From NCBI GenBank assembly GCA_933228675.1, contig OW121741.1, positions 19,605,997-19,669,996 on the forward strand: a stretch of 64,000 nt of DNA, read 5' to 3'. The position numbers and the translations under genes were made by a program. This document shows positions 13,923 through 27,100 of the stretch, piece after piece. The notes under the pieces were generated by a model, which made no database searches, had not been told where the DNA came from, and saw only the letters and a list, made by a program, of their open reading frames with translations. Each line of letters opens with the position of its first letter. Within the stretch, counting starts at the first letter, position 1. The stretch is from Stomorhina lunata (Eukaryota > Arthropoda > Insecta > Diptera > Rhiniidae).

Positions 13923-16900
13923 TTACTACAGGAAGAAATATTAATTTGTTTTTTAGTTATTTACAATTACCGTAAAAAGTAAATTTTTTAACTACTCTCC
14001 TTTAATTGTTTTTGTAATAAGCCACATTAAAAGGGCCATATTCATAAAACTAATCAAAGTTGTAAAATCTTTTATGACATTTCAAAATTTTTGGCTTTCT
14101 TTTTTTACGATAATGATCTTTTAATTTATATGGGTTTTAATGTTTTAAATTTTAAATTGTATCTGCTTTTTTCATAGAATGACATGAAATAATAAAATTA
14201 AATGTTATTTTCTCTTGTCTTATTAAAAATGAAACTTAATAACACTTATATTATGATAAGTGATATACAGAACAAAGGCAAATATATTAAAACACTTGCA
14301 AAAGTGTATGAGGATAAGTAAAATTAAGGATAATATTATGTGGGTGTGCATGAGTAAAAGTGTTTACCCATTTTATCAATTTTTACGTCAAAATTAATCA
14401 TCAACTCATAACATCGTCATCATCGCCGTCAATAACATCAGCGTCGTCATTATCATCAGCCGTCCATTTTATTGCAATAGTTCAATTGGTGTAAGGAAAA
14501 AGGTCTCAAAGGACAGTTTTTTCCCGTCTTTAAGGAAATGTGGGATTAGTATTAGAAATTAAACTTATATTAATCGTTTTAAAGGTCTTCTAATAGAGAC
14601 TTTGACAAATCTAAACACGTAATTAAGAGCTTTGGAGAAAGCAAGGTCAAAAATTTGACATTTGACCCTCGAAAAAAAGGGGTTAAGTCTACCCAATTTT
14701 TAAGATGGAAGTCCGTATGGATAGCTTTATTATATACAGTGGAGTCCTGATAGTTCCTAATCGCAAAAGGACTAATCATCTCTTACGAATTATATTGGTT
14801 TTCGATTTAGCGGGATTTCGATTTAACAGTGTTAAAATAAATTAGATACGAATTAATGGGGCTTTTCAATTTAATTACTAAAATTACGAAAGCAATTTCA
14901 TAACAGTAATAATAATTCTGATATGATTATTTGGTCTTATAAGTTCACTATAAAAAGTCTATCAGAGACAAAAGTGCAAAAAAGGACCCATCCTAGTAAG
15001 CATCGTTGTCCCTCTTCTCACAGTAAAAATCAACTTGAACTTTCTCGTATCGATTGGATCGTTTTTTTGATCAATCTTACATTCTATGGTGATTTCTCTC
15101 GATGATCTGTTAAGATTTTTGTTCGATGCGTAATACTAATACTATAAGTAAGTTTGTCGGTTTATTGTTCTATTCGTTCATTATTTCTATTTTGTTCTTC
15201 TTTTTTTTAATGGCCTTTGACCTCTTTTGTGTTTAACCCATTAAAACTGTTACTATAAACTTTTATTTATCTCTTCAATTTTTCTCACTCTTCAATTTTT
15301 TTGCTTGTTTGTTTTATTGTTGTGCCTTATTAGTATTCCCCATTTGACGTTTGTTGCTCTTGTTGTTCTTAAAATGTTCCAGTGTTAGTTGTTGGTGGTG
15401 GTGTTGCCGTTGTTCATGTTACTGCCATTGAAGTTTATTGATTAAATGATTGTTATCGCTATTGAATATTTATACGTATGTGAGTATGTGTAAACATTTA
15501 CAAAGTGGCTGTTAAGATAATTTGCTTGTTTATTGTGTTTCACACTCATTCATTCACATATGAGTATTTATATACATACACATAAACTTTGTTACTTTAA
15601 CATATATACAGACACATACATGTTCATGTATTTCTATTATATTTATGTGTATAAGTTTAAAAGTAAATATAATAAATGTTTACATACTTCCAGACATTTA
15701 TAAAATATAAATTATATTTTACTTAAGCCAAAGTGCCTAAATGTAGGCAAAGTTAAATAGCGAGGAGAGCTAAACAAATGAAGGCAACAAAGTAACGCTT
15801 AAATTTGCAAGTGTCTTTTCCCTTAAGACTATCGAGATTTACTCAACAACTCAGCTCATTAAGGAACATGTAATAAGTAATTATTTTGCAAAAAAAGTAT
15901 TCAGGAAAATCTTCAATGAACGAAAATCTAATTAATAATGCAAATTAGTTTTTTGTTAGCGGAAGTAGGAAAATTTCAGATTTTCGTAAAATGATTTGCA
16001 ATATTTTGAAAGAGATACTAGAACTTTAATTGAATTGTTTTAGAAGATAAATTGCTTAAAAGTTAATTTAAAATTTCCAAAAATTTCTGAGATTTAAGAT
16101 GATATTTAAGCTCATTATAAATGTAATATATTCTTAAAAAAAAAGGATTAAGGTTCTTTTCAGTTTTCACTTCCTAATAACTTTTCCCTGACCAACAAGT
16201 AGTATTTAATTGTATTAAAATCAATCATACGCCACATATGTTCAAAAGTTTCAAAAACTTTGTTTTAGCATTTCAGCCTCAAAAACAAACTTTTACTGTT
16301 AAATATCAATAATTTTCACCCACAAAACCCAACTTTTCCCAATAAAAAAGAAAAAACTTCAAGAAAAGGAGCTCAACAAAATCCATTACCCAGCGATTAA
16401 ATCCAACGTGCATTATATTTAATGCAAACACAACCTCAATAACTCTGACCTACATCAAACAATCATAAATCGAGAAACATTAAATACCAAATTTTTTCCT
16501 TCCCCAAACCCCAAAAACTTCGTAACTAAATAACATTTTTTTCTTCCTTTTCTATCTAAAAAAAATCAACAAAATCTAAAATAAGACAATAAATTAGTAT
16601 GATTTACCAAAAATGATTAAAATACAAAACAAAAAAAAATCACGGAAAAATTACTAAAGAACTCAGTAAAAGTGTGTAAGAATTGCAGAAAAAAAACCTC
16701 AAAAAATTAACATGGTTCGATGTCATAAAGAAAACTCTGAAAAAAATTGTAACCAGAAAAAATGGAATCGTTAAAAAAAACATACAGATATTCATTTACA
16801 AAGTTTAAAAAATCGAGATACTCTCACACACACAGGAACCGGAAGATAGACAGTTAAGCGGTAGGACGGACAAAAAGAGGGGACAGACATAAAATACTTG

Positions 16901-17027
16901 GAGCTAAATGAAATACAAGTAAAGATTATTATGTCAAGTCACGTTTGTGCCTGGCATATTGTTTTTTGTGGAAGTATGTGAAGGTTTGCGGGAATGAAAT
17001 CGTATTACAGTGGGTGACAAAAGTTAA
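13923..17027. other. Unique AT-rich DNA, no gene seen
   Basis: About 3.1 kb with no convincing gene. Minor content: a short ATC/GTC-rich patch at 14405-14465, small CA runs near 16825, and a CGATTTAGCGGGATTTCGATTTAAC stretch around 14805 (written here only as a landmark) that resembles the end of a pogo/Tigger-type element but has no partner end. Open frames at 14579-14779 and 14923-15105 have no recognisable domain. Confidence 0.55.
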
Positions 17028-17118
17028 AAAGACAAGACAGATAGACACAAAGACAGAGAGAAAGACAGACAGACACACAGACAGACAGACAGACACACAT
17101 ACAGACAGACACACAGAA
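17028..17118. repeat. (ACAG)n-type microsatellite
   Basis: Imperfect run of AGAC/ACAG tetranucleotides mixed with ACAC. It creates artificial open frames on both strands (Cys-Leu-Ser repeats on one, Thr-Asp-Arg on the other). It directly precedes the diverged sat31 region. Confidence 0.9.
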
Positions 17119-17135
17119 AAAAATCTGTAAGAATA

Positions 17136-17590
17136 AGAAATTCTTTAAAAAATGTCTATAAAAATCCAAAATTTTTCATAAATTTCCTATAAAATTAGAT
17201 AATTTTTAATAAATTACCTATAAAAATAAGAAATTTTAGAGTAATTTCCAATAAAAATAAGAAATTTTTGAAAAATTTCCCATAAAAATACAATTTTTTT
17301 TTTTTGTTAAAATAAGAAATTTCTTATAAAAATATGAAATTTTTGAAAAATTTCCTATACAAATAAGAACTTTTTGAAAAATTTTCTATTAAGATAAGAA
17401 ATTTTTGAAAAATTTTTCCTATAAAAATAAGAAATTTTTAAAAACTCTTATAAACATAATAAATTTTTGAAATATTTCCCATCAAAATACGAAATTTTTG
17501 AAAAATTTCCTATCCAATTGAATTTTCTTTGAAAATTTCCCAAAAAAAAAGAAATTTTTGAAAAATTTCTTATAAAAATAAGCAATTAAC
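17136..17590 (+). repeat. Diverged sat31, G orientation
   Basis: About 14 strongly decayed 31-bp units with G-centred cores and CCTATAAAAATAAG-like spacers. Indels and substitutions occur in nearly every unit, so this block is much older than the arrays at 1601 or 60277. Confidence 0.85.
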
Positions 17591-17797
17591 AATTTCAAAA
17601 ATTTTTATATGGAAAAATTTTCTATGGAAAAATTTATGTATCGAAAAAATTCTTATAGAAAAATTCTATATCGAAAAATTTTATATCAAAAAATTTTCCT
17701 TACAAAATCTATCTATAGAAAAATTATTTTAAAATATTTTTTAACTGAAGATTTTTCGTAGTTAAAAATTCCTTAAAAAAAAATTTCTACTCTATTT
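17591..17797. repeat. Orientation-switch zone between sat31 blocks
   Basis: Degenerate A/T sequence with repeated GAAAAATT and TATATCGAAAAAATT-like motifs, where the satellite passes from G-centred to C-centred units. No clean units can be aligned. Confidence 0.6.
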
Positions 17798-18068
17798 TTT
17801 ATAGGAAATTTTTCAAATATTTCTTATTTGTATAAGAAATTTTTCCTATTTTTATAAGAAAATTTTCAAAAATTTCCTATTTTTATAGGATATTTTTCAA
17901 AAATTTCCTATTTTTATAAGAAATTTTTCAAAAATTTCCTATTTTATAAGAAATATTTCAAAAATTTCCTAATTTTACAAGAAATTTTTCAAAAGTTTCC
18001 TATTTTTATAGGAAATTTTGCAAAAATTTTTTATTTTTATAAGAAAATTTTCAAAAATTTCCTATTTA
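17798..18068 (-). repeat. Diverged sat31, C orientation (left part)
   Basis: Units with TTTTTCAAAAATTTCC cores and TATTTTTATAAG spacers, i.e. the reverse complement of the preceding block. The last unit is broken at CCTATTTA by the inserted element at 18069. Confidence 0.85.
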
Positions 18069-18870
18069 TACCCTTCACCACCATAGGTGGAAAGGGTATT
18101 ATAAGTTTGTGCTGATGTTTGTAACGCATAGAAATATTTGTCTTAGACCCACCTTTTAGTATACCAATAGACTTAGAATCACTTTCTGAGTCGATTTAGC
18201 GATGTCCGTCCGTCTGGCTGGCTCGCTGGACGGCTGGACCCCCATGTAAACCTTGTAATCAAACTACAGGTCGCAATTCTAAAGATAATTTGATGAAATT
18301 TGGCACAGATAATTTTTTTGATAATGGGACCATGGCTATTGAAATTGGTCAAAATCGGTCTATTATTTATGGTACCTCTCATAGGTCACACTTCCCGGAA
18401 TTGCTATATTGGCCACAAATATCAATAGTTTTTCATGAAATTTAAAACAGATACTGCTTATGTAAACTTAAATCACTGTCCCAAATTTCGTTGAAATCGG
18501 TCCACATTTGACCATAGCTCCCATACAAACTCTTCTTTAAAAACGCACTAAATGAGACAAAAAATCACTAAAACGCTCGTAAATCTAAAGATAATGAAAA
18601 TTTTGAGTTTATTTTTTGCATACATAATTTTTGTAACAACTGTAATCAATTTGCCAAATTTCTAGATAATCGGTCCACATTTGACCCTAGCACTCATATA
18701 AGTCCAAATGACGGAAACAGGTTGAATATACACGTTTTGAGAAAATGATTGTATGATGGCAAAATTTAGCAAATATTTGTCTTTATACAGGAAAAATAAC
18801 ACCCTTGACCTTAGTGGTGAAGGGTATCGTATGGTCGGCTTGACCGACTATAGCGCTTTCTTACTTGTTT
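18069..18870. mobile_element. 802-bp non-autonomous element inserted in sat31
   Basis: Non-satellite DNA splitting one sat31 unit: CCTATTTA lies on the left and TATAGGAAAT resumes on the right. The left end starts TACCCTTCACCACC and forms a hairpin with GGTGGAAAGGGTA. Near the right end, TAGTGGTGAAGGGTA is an inverted partner of the left end, followed by GTCGGCTTGACCGACTATAG and ending CTTACTTGTTT. The interior has GATGTCCGTCCGTCTGG and several GGTCCACATTTGACC-like repeats. I recognise this architecture as a type of dispersed repeat in fly genomes but assign no family name. There is no coding capacity. A TTTA-like target duplication is possible but imperfect. Confidence 0.75.
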
Positions 18871-19930
18871 TATAGGAAATTTTTTAAAAATTATTTATTT
18901 TTATAAGAAAATTTTCAAAAATTTCTTATTTTATGAGAAATTTTTTAAAACTTTCCTATTTTTATAAGAAATTTTTAAATAGTTTTCTATTTTTATAAGA
19001 AATTTTTCAAAAATTTCCAATTTCTATAAGAATTTTTTCAAAAATTTCCAATTTCTATAAGAAATTTTTCAAAAATTTCCTAATTTTACAAGCAATTTTT
19101 CAAAAATTTCCTATTTTTATAGGAAATTTTGCAAAAATTTTCTATTTTTATAAAAAATTTTTCAAAAATTTCCTATTTTGATAAGAAATTTTTCAAAAAT
19201 TTCTTATTTTTATAAGAAAATTTTCAAAAATTTCGTATTTTTATAAGAAATTTTTCAAAAATTTTATATTTTTATAAGAAATTTTTCAAAAATTTCATAT
19301 TTTTATAAGAAAATTTTCAAAATTTTCTCATTTTTATAAAAAAAAAATTCAAAAATGTTCTCTTTTTATAAGAAATTTTTAAAAAAATTTCCTGTTTTTA
19401 TAAGATTTTTTTTTTAAATTTCGTATTTTTATAAGAAATTTTTCAAAAATTTCTTATTTTGATAGGAAATTTTGAAAAAAAAAAATTGTAATCACCAAAG
19501 TCGCTATTTTTAGTTTTGTGTTTTACTGTTTAAAATTTGCCATCTTAAATTTATAACATCCTGCTAGTATTTATCAAAATTTTGCAAAAATTTTCAATTT
19601 TTATAAGAGATTTTTCAAAAATTCCCTTTTTTTGTAAGAAATTTTTCAAAAATTTCCTATTTTTATAAGAAATTTTTCAAAAATTTCTTAGTTTTATAAG
19701 AAATTTTTCAAAAATTTCCTATTTTTATAGGAAATTTTTCAAAAATTTCCTTTTTTTATAAATTTTTCAAAAATTTCTTATTTAAAAAAAAAAAATTCTA
19801 AAATGTTTTATTTTTATAAGAAATTTTTTAAAAATTTCCTTTTTTTAAAAGATTTTTTTTTAAATTTCGTATTTTTATAAGAAATTTTTCAAAAATTTCT
19901 TATTTTTATAGGAAATTTTGCAAAAAAATT
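18871..19930 (-). repeat. Diverged sat31, C orientation (right part)
   Basis: Continuation of the interrupted array with frequent TATAAG and TTTGCAAAAA variants. At 19490-19575 it is interrupted by about 85 bp of unique sequence that reappears just past the array end at 19931-19992. Confidence 0.85.
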
Positions 19931-21107
19931 GTGTTTCACTGTTTAAAATTTGTCATCTTAAATTCATAACATCCTGCTAGTATTTAACAAAATGAAATTT
20001 AAACAAACTCATTCATAAACTTGAACAAAAACAGTTGAATATTCAGACACACACACACACGCACGCATACACCCAAATAGATATTGTGATGATATCAAAA
20101 ACCATGACAAAATCATACTGTTTCCCGTTTCCTGTTACAGCAACAACAACTACAACAACCAATTGACACAGCTACAAGCTAACACATGCAAAGTGCCTCT
20201 AACGGAGCTTATGTTCGAGTGTATTTGTATCAGTTTTAGTGCAGTTTTTGTCGGAAAAAAAAGAAAAATGCTTGCGGGTAACCAATAAAACCGTTAAATT
20301 CTCACTCAAATCATGGTTAAGATTTCCTTTTTTTTTTTTGTTTTTGGTTATACCACAATTTTTCCTTTTTCCACTAAATATTCAAAATACAAAGACACTT
20401 TATGAGCAGTTTTTGTACGCTTTTACTTTTTCTGCTGCTACATTTTTAATTTGTTTGCCAAAACAGAAGCAGAAATTGAAATCGCTTCTAAGGTATTAGG
20501 ATCTCCATTAAAGGAGCAGAAAAGCAAGAAGAAAACTATGTTAAGGAAGTAAATATTTGAAAAATTAAGAGCAAAAAAGTTCATAAAACAAATTATTATG
20601 CAAGAGCAAAACAAAAAAAAATACCTACACAAGCTTACTCACACCCTTAGCAGAAAATCCTGTTGCCTGCAGTTATAGATATGTATATAAAAAAGTAGCT
20701 TTGGAGTCGGTTAGGAGGAATATGTTTGGGTACTTGAGAAAATGTGCCACAGATTAACAAACAATGTAAAAGTAAAGTATGTAATTGTTATCGAGGAGGA
20801 GTATATGTACATATTTATATGTAGGATAAGGTTTATGTAGTAAGGAAGACAATGAAAGGCCGATAGATAAAAGTAGTATAGAAGCCACATAATTCCTTCT
20901 ACAAAGGTTTTAAATGCGTGTTAATGCGCAAAATATGCCAAGAATATGTTAGAAATGATCAGATATAGTATTTCATTAAGACAAATCTAGGTCGAAAAGC
21001 CTCGAGATACTCCAAATAGTTTCCAAGATATATTTGTAGGCTAGCAGGTCTAATGCTGAATTTTGAGTCCCTTTTGAGTCTCATAGAATCTAGGGACTCT
21101 ATAAATA
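19931..21107. other. Unique DNA with CA repeats, no gene seen
   Basis: Starts with the second copy of the TTTAAAATTTG / CATCCTGCTAGTATTTA segment seen at 19525-19585. An (AC)n/(GC)ACAC run lies at 20047-20075 and an ACAACAACTACAACAACC run near 20143. The 86-codon frame at 20239-20499 is Phe/Lys-rich low-complexity sequence over poly-T and poly-A runs, and I do not call it a gene. Confidence 0.55.
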
Positions 21108-24100
21108 TTTAGTATTAGTATTAGTATTAGTATTAGTATTAGTATTAGTATTAGTATTAGTATTAGTATTAGTATTAGTATTAGTATTAGTATTAGTATT
21201 AGTATTAGTATTAGTATTAGTATTAGTATTAGTATTAGTATTAGTATTAGTATTAGTATTAGTATTAGTATTAGTATTAGTATTAGTATTAGTATTAGTA
21301 TTAGTATTAGTATTAGTATTAGTATTAGTATTAGTATTAGTATTAGTATTAGTATTAGTATTAGTATTAGTATTAGTATTAGTATTAGTATTAGTATTAG
21401 TATTAGTATTAGTATTAGTATTAGTATTAGTATTAGTATTAGTATTAGTATTAGTATTAGTATTAGTATTAGTATTAGTATTAGTATTAGTATTAGTATT
21501 AGTATTAGTATTAGTATTAGTATTAGTATTAGTATTAGTATTAGTATTAGTATTAGTATTAGTATTAGTATTAGTATTAGTATTAGTATTAGTATTAGTA
21601 TTAGTATTAGTATTAGTATTAGTATTAGTATTAGTATTAGTATTAGTATTAGTATTAGTATTAGTATTAGTATTAGTATTAGTATTAGTATTAGTATTAG
21701 TATTAGTATTAGTATTAGTATTAGTATTAGTATTAGTATTAGTATTAGTATTAGTATTAGTATTAGTATTAGTATTAGTATTAGTATTAGTATTAGTATT
21801 AGTATTAGTATTAGTATTAGTATTAGTATTAGTATTAGTATTAGTATTAGTATTAGTATTAGTATTAGTATTAGTATTAGTATTAGTATTAGTATTAGTA
21901 TTAGTATTAGTATTAGTATTAGTATTAGTATTAGTATTAGTATTAGTATTAGTATTAGTATTAGTATTAGTATTAGTATTAGTATTAGTATTAGTATTAG
22001 TATTAGTATTAGTATTAGTATTAGTATTAGTATTAGTATTAGTATTAGTATTAGTATTAGTATTAGTATTAGTATTAGTATTAGTATTAGTATTAGTATT
22101 AGTATTAGTATTAGTATTAGTATTAGTATTAGTATTAGTATTAGTATTAGTATTAGTATTAGTATTAGTATTAGTATTAGTATTAGTATTAGTATTAGTA
22201 TTAGTATTAGTATTAGTATTAGTATTAGTATTAGTATTAGTATTAGTATTAGTATTAGTATTAGTATTAGTATTAGTATTAGTATTAGTATTAGTATTAG
22301 TATTAGTATTAGTATTAGTATTAGTATTAGTATTAGTATTAGTATTAGTATTAGTATTAGTATTAGTATTAGTATTAGTATTAGTATTAGTATTAGTATT
22401 AGTATTAGTATTAGTATTAGTATTAGTATTAGTATTAGTATTAGTATTAGTATTAGTATTAGTATTAGTATTAGTATTAGTATTAGTATTAGTATTAGTA
22501 TTAGTATTAGTATTAGTATTAGTATTAGTATTAGTATTAGTATTAGTATTAGTATTAGTATTAGTATTAGTATTAGTATTAGTATTAGTATTAGTATTAG
22601 TATTAGTATTAGTATTAGTATTAGTATTAGTATTAGTATTAGTATTAGTATTAGTATTAGTATTAGTATTAGTATTAGTATTAGTATTAGTATTAGTATT
22701 AGTATTAGTATTAGTATTAGTATTAGTATTAGTATTAGTATTAGTATTAGTATTAGTATTAGTATTAGTATTAGTATTAGTATTAGTATTAGTATTAGTA
22801 TTAGTATTAGTATTAGTATTAGTATTAGTATTAGTATTAGTATTAGTATTAGTATTAGTATTAGTATTAGTATTAGTATTAGTATTAGTATTAGTATTAG
22901 TATTAGTATTAGTATTAGTATTAGTATTAGTATTAGTATTAGTATTAGTATTAGTATTAGTATTAGTATTAGTATTAGTATTAGTATTAGTATTAGTATT
23001 AGTATTAGTATTAGTATTAGTATTAGTATTAGTATTAGTATTAGTATTAGTATTAGTATTAGTATTAGTATTAGTATTAGTATTAGTATTAGTATTAGTA
23101 TTAGTATTAGTATTAGTATTAGTATTAGTATTAGTATTAGTATTAGTATTAGTATTAGTATTAGTATTAGTATTAGTATTAGTATTAGTATTAGTATTAG
23201 TATTAGTATTAGTATTAGTATTAGTATTAGTATTAGTATTAGTATTAGTATTAGTATTAGTATTAGTATTAGTATTAGTATTAGTATTAGTATTAGTATT
23301 AGTATTAGTATTAGTATTAGTATTAGTATTAGTATTAGTATTAGTATTAGTATTAGTATTAGTATTAGTATTAGTATTAGTATTAGTATTAGTATTAGTA
23401 TTAGTATTAGTATTAGTATTAGTATTAGTATTAGTATTAGTATTAGTATTAGTATTAGTATTAGTATTAGTATTAGTATTAGTATTAGTATTAGTATTAG
23501 TATTAGTATTAGTATTAGTATTAGTATTAGTATTAGTATTAGTATTAGTATTAGTATTAGTATTAGTATTAGTATTAGTATTAGTATTAGTATTAGTATT
23601 AGTATTAGTATTAGTATTAGTATTAGTATTAGTATTAGTATTAGTATTAGTATTAGTATTAGTATTAGTATTAGTATTAGTATTAGTATTAGTATTAGTA
23701 TTAGTATTAGTATTAGTATTAGTATTAGTATTAGTATTAGTATTAGTATTAGTATTAGTATTAGTATTAGTATTAGTATTAGTATTAGTATTAGTATTAG
23801 TATTAGTATTAGTATTAGTATTAGTATTAGTATTAGTATTAGTATTAGTATTAGTATTAGTATTAGTATTAGTATTAGTATTAGTATTAGTATTAGTATT
23901 AGTATTAGTATTAGTATTAGTATTAGTATTAGTATTAGTATTAGTATTAGTATTAGTATTAGTATTAGTATTAGTATTAGTATTAGTATTAGTATTAGTA
24001 TTAGTATTAGTATTAGTATTAGTATTAGTATTAGTATTAGTATTAGTATTAGTATTAGTATTAGTATTAGTATTAGTATTAGTATTAGTATTAGTATTAG

Positions 24101-27100
24101 TATTAGTATTAGTATTAGTATTAGTATTAGTATTAGTATTAGTATTAGTATTAGTATTAGTATTAGTATTAGTATTAGTATTAGTATTAGTATTAGTATT
24201 AGTATTAGTATTAGTATTAGTATTAGTATTAGTATTAGTATTAGTATTAGTATTAGTATTAGTATTAGTATTAGTATTAGTATTAGTATTAGTATTAGTA
24301 TTAGTATTAGTATTAGTATTAGTATTAGTATTAGTATTAGTATTAGTATTAGTATTATGTATTAGTATTAGTATTAGTATTAGTATTAGTATTAGTATTA
24401 GTATTAGTATTAGTATTAGTATTAGTATTAGTATTAGTATTAGTATTAGTATTAGTATTAGTATTAGTATTAGTATTAGTATTAGTATTAGTATTAGTAT
24501 TAGTATTAGTATTAGTATTAGTATTAGTATTAGTATTAGTATTAGTATTAGTATTAGTATTAGTATTAGTATTAGTATTAGTATTAGTATTAGTATTAGT
24601 ATTAGTATTAGTATTAGTATTAGTATTAGTATTAGTATTAGTATTAGTATTAGTATTAGTATTAGTATTAGTATTAGTATTAGTATTAGTATTAGTATTA
24701 GTATTAGTATTAGTATTAGTATTAGTATTAGTATTAGTATTAGTATTAGTATTAGTATTAGTATTAGTATTAGTATTAGTATTAGTATTAGTATTAGTAT
24801 TAGTATTAGTATTAGTATTAGTATTAGTATTAGTATTAGTATTAGTATTAGTATTAGTATTAGTATTAGTATTAGTATTAGTATTAGTATTAGTATTAGT
24901 ATTAGTATTAGTATTAGTATTAGTATTAGTATTAGTATTAGTATTAGTATTAGTATTAGTATTAGTATTAGTATTAGTATTAGTATTAGTATTAGTATTA
25001 GTATTAGTATTAGTATTAGTATTAGTATTAGTATTAGTATTAGTATTAGTATTAGTATTAGTATTAGTATTAGTATTAGTATTAGTATTAGTATTAGTAT
25101 TAGTATTAGTATTAGTATTAGTATTAGTATTAGTATTAGTATTAGTATTAGTATTAGTATTAGTATTAGTATTAGTATTAGTATTAGTATTAGTATTAGT
25201 ATTAGTATTAGTATTAGTATTAGTATTAGTATTAGTATTAGTATTAGTATTAGTATTAGTATTAGTATTAGTATTAGTATTAGTATTAGTATTAGTATTA
25301 GTATTAGTATTAGTATTAGTATTAGTATTAGTATTAGTATTAGTATTAGTATTAGTATTAGTATTAGTATTAGTATTAGTATTAGTATTAGTATTAGTAT
25401 TAGTATTAGTATTAGTATTAGTATTAGTATTAGTATTAGTATTAGTATTAGTATTAGTATTAGTATTAGTATTAGTATTAGTATTAGTATTAGTATTAGT
25501 ATTAGTATTAGTATTAGTATTAGTATTAGTATTAGTATTAGTATTAGTATTAGTATTAGTATTAGTATTAGTATTAGTATTAGTATTAGTATTAGTATTA
25601 GTATTAGTATTAGTATTAGTATTAGTATTAGTATTAGTATTAGTATTAGTATTAGTATTAGTATTAGTATTAGTATTAGTATTAGTATTAGTATTAGTAT
25701 TAGTATTAGTATTAGTATTAGTATTAGTATTAGTATTAGTATTAGTATTAGTATTAGTATTAGTATTAGTATTAGTATTAGTATTAGTATTAGTATTAGT
25801 ATTAGTATTAGTATTAGTATTAGTATTAGTATTAGTATTAGTATTAGTATTAGTATTAGTATTAGTATTAGTATTAGTATTAGTATTAGTATTAGTATTA
25901 GTATTAGTATTAGTATTAGTATTAGTATTAGTATTAGTATTAGTATTAGTATTAGTATTAGTATTAGTATTAGTATTAGTATTAGTATTAGTATTAGTAT
26001 TAGTATTAGTATTAGTATTAGTATTAGTATTAGTATTAGTATTAGTATTAGTATTAGTATTAGTATTAGTATTAGTATTAGTATTAGTATTAGTATTAGT
26101 ATTAGTATTAGTATTAGTATTAGTATTAGTATTAGTATTAGTATTAGTATTAGTATTAGTATTAGTATTAGTATTAGTATTAGTATTAGTATTAGTATTA
26201 GTATTAGTATTAGTATTAGTATTAGTATTAGTATTAGTATTAGTATTAGTATTAGTATTAGTATTAGTATTAGTATTAGTATTAGTATTAGTATTAGTAT
26301 TAGTATTAGTATTAGTATTAGTATTAGTATTAGTATTAGTATTAGTATTAGTATTAGTATTAGTATTAGTATTAGTATTAGTATTAGTATTAGTATTAGT
26401 ATTAGTATTAGTATTAGTATTAGTATTAGTATTAGTATTAGTATTAGTATTAGTATTAGTATTAGTATTAGTATTAGTATTAGTATTAGTATTAGTATTA
26501 GTATTAGTATTAGTATTAGTATTAGTATTAGTATTAGTATTAGTATTAGTATTAGTATTAGTATTAGTATTAGTATTAGTATTAGTATTAGTATTAGTAT
26601 TAGTATTAGTATTAGTATTAGTATTAGTATTAGTATTAGTATTAGTATTAGTATTAGTATTAGTATTAGTATTAGTATTAGTATTAGTATTAGTATTAGT
26701 ATTAGTATTAGTATTAGTATTAGTATTAGTATTAGTATTAGTATTAGTATTAGTATTAGTATTAGTATTAGTATTAGTATTAGTATTAGTATTAGTATTA
26801 GTATTAGTATTAGTATTAGTATTAGTATTAGTATTAGTATTAGTATTAGTATTAGTATTAGTATTAGTATTAGTATTAGTATTAGTATTAGTATTAGTAT
26901 TAGTATTAGTATTAGTATTAGTATTAGTATTAGTATTAGTATTAGTATTAGTATTAGTATTAGTATTAGTATTAGTATTAGTATTAGTATTAGTATTAGT
27001 ATTAGTATTAGTATTAGTATTAGTATTAGTATTAGTATTAGTATTAGTATTAGTATTAGTATTAGTATTAGTATTAGTATTAGTATTAGTATTAGTATTA

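Noticed and set aside
14737..14850. CAGTGGAGTCCTGATAG after TA, resembling a pogo-type end
   Set aside because: No matching inverted end or second TA could be located nearby. At most it is a fragment.
16929..17130. Cys-Leu-Ser and Thr-Asp-Arg repeat peptides on opposite strands
   Set aside because: Both are translations of the ACAG microsatellite.
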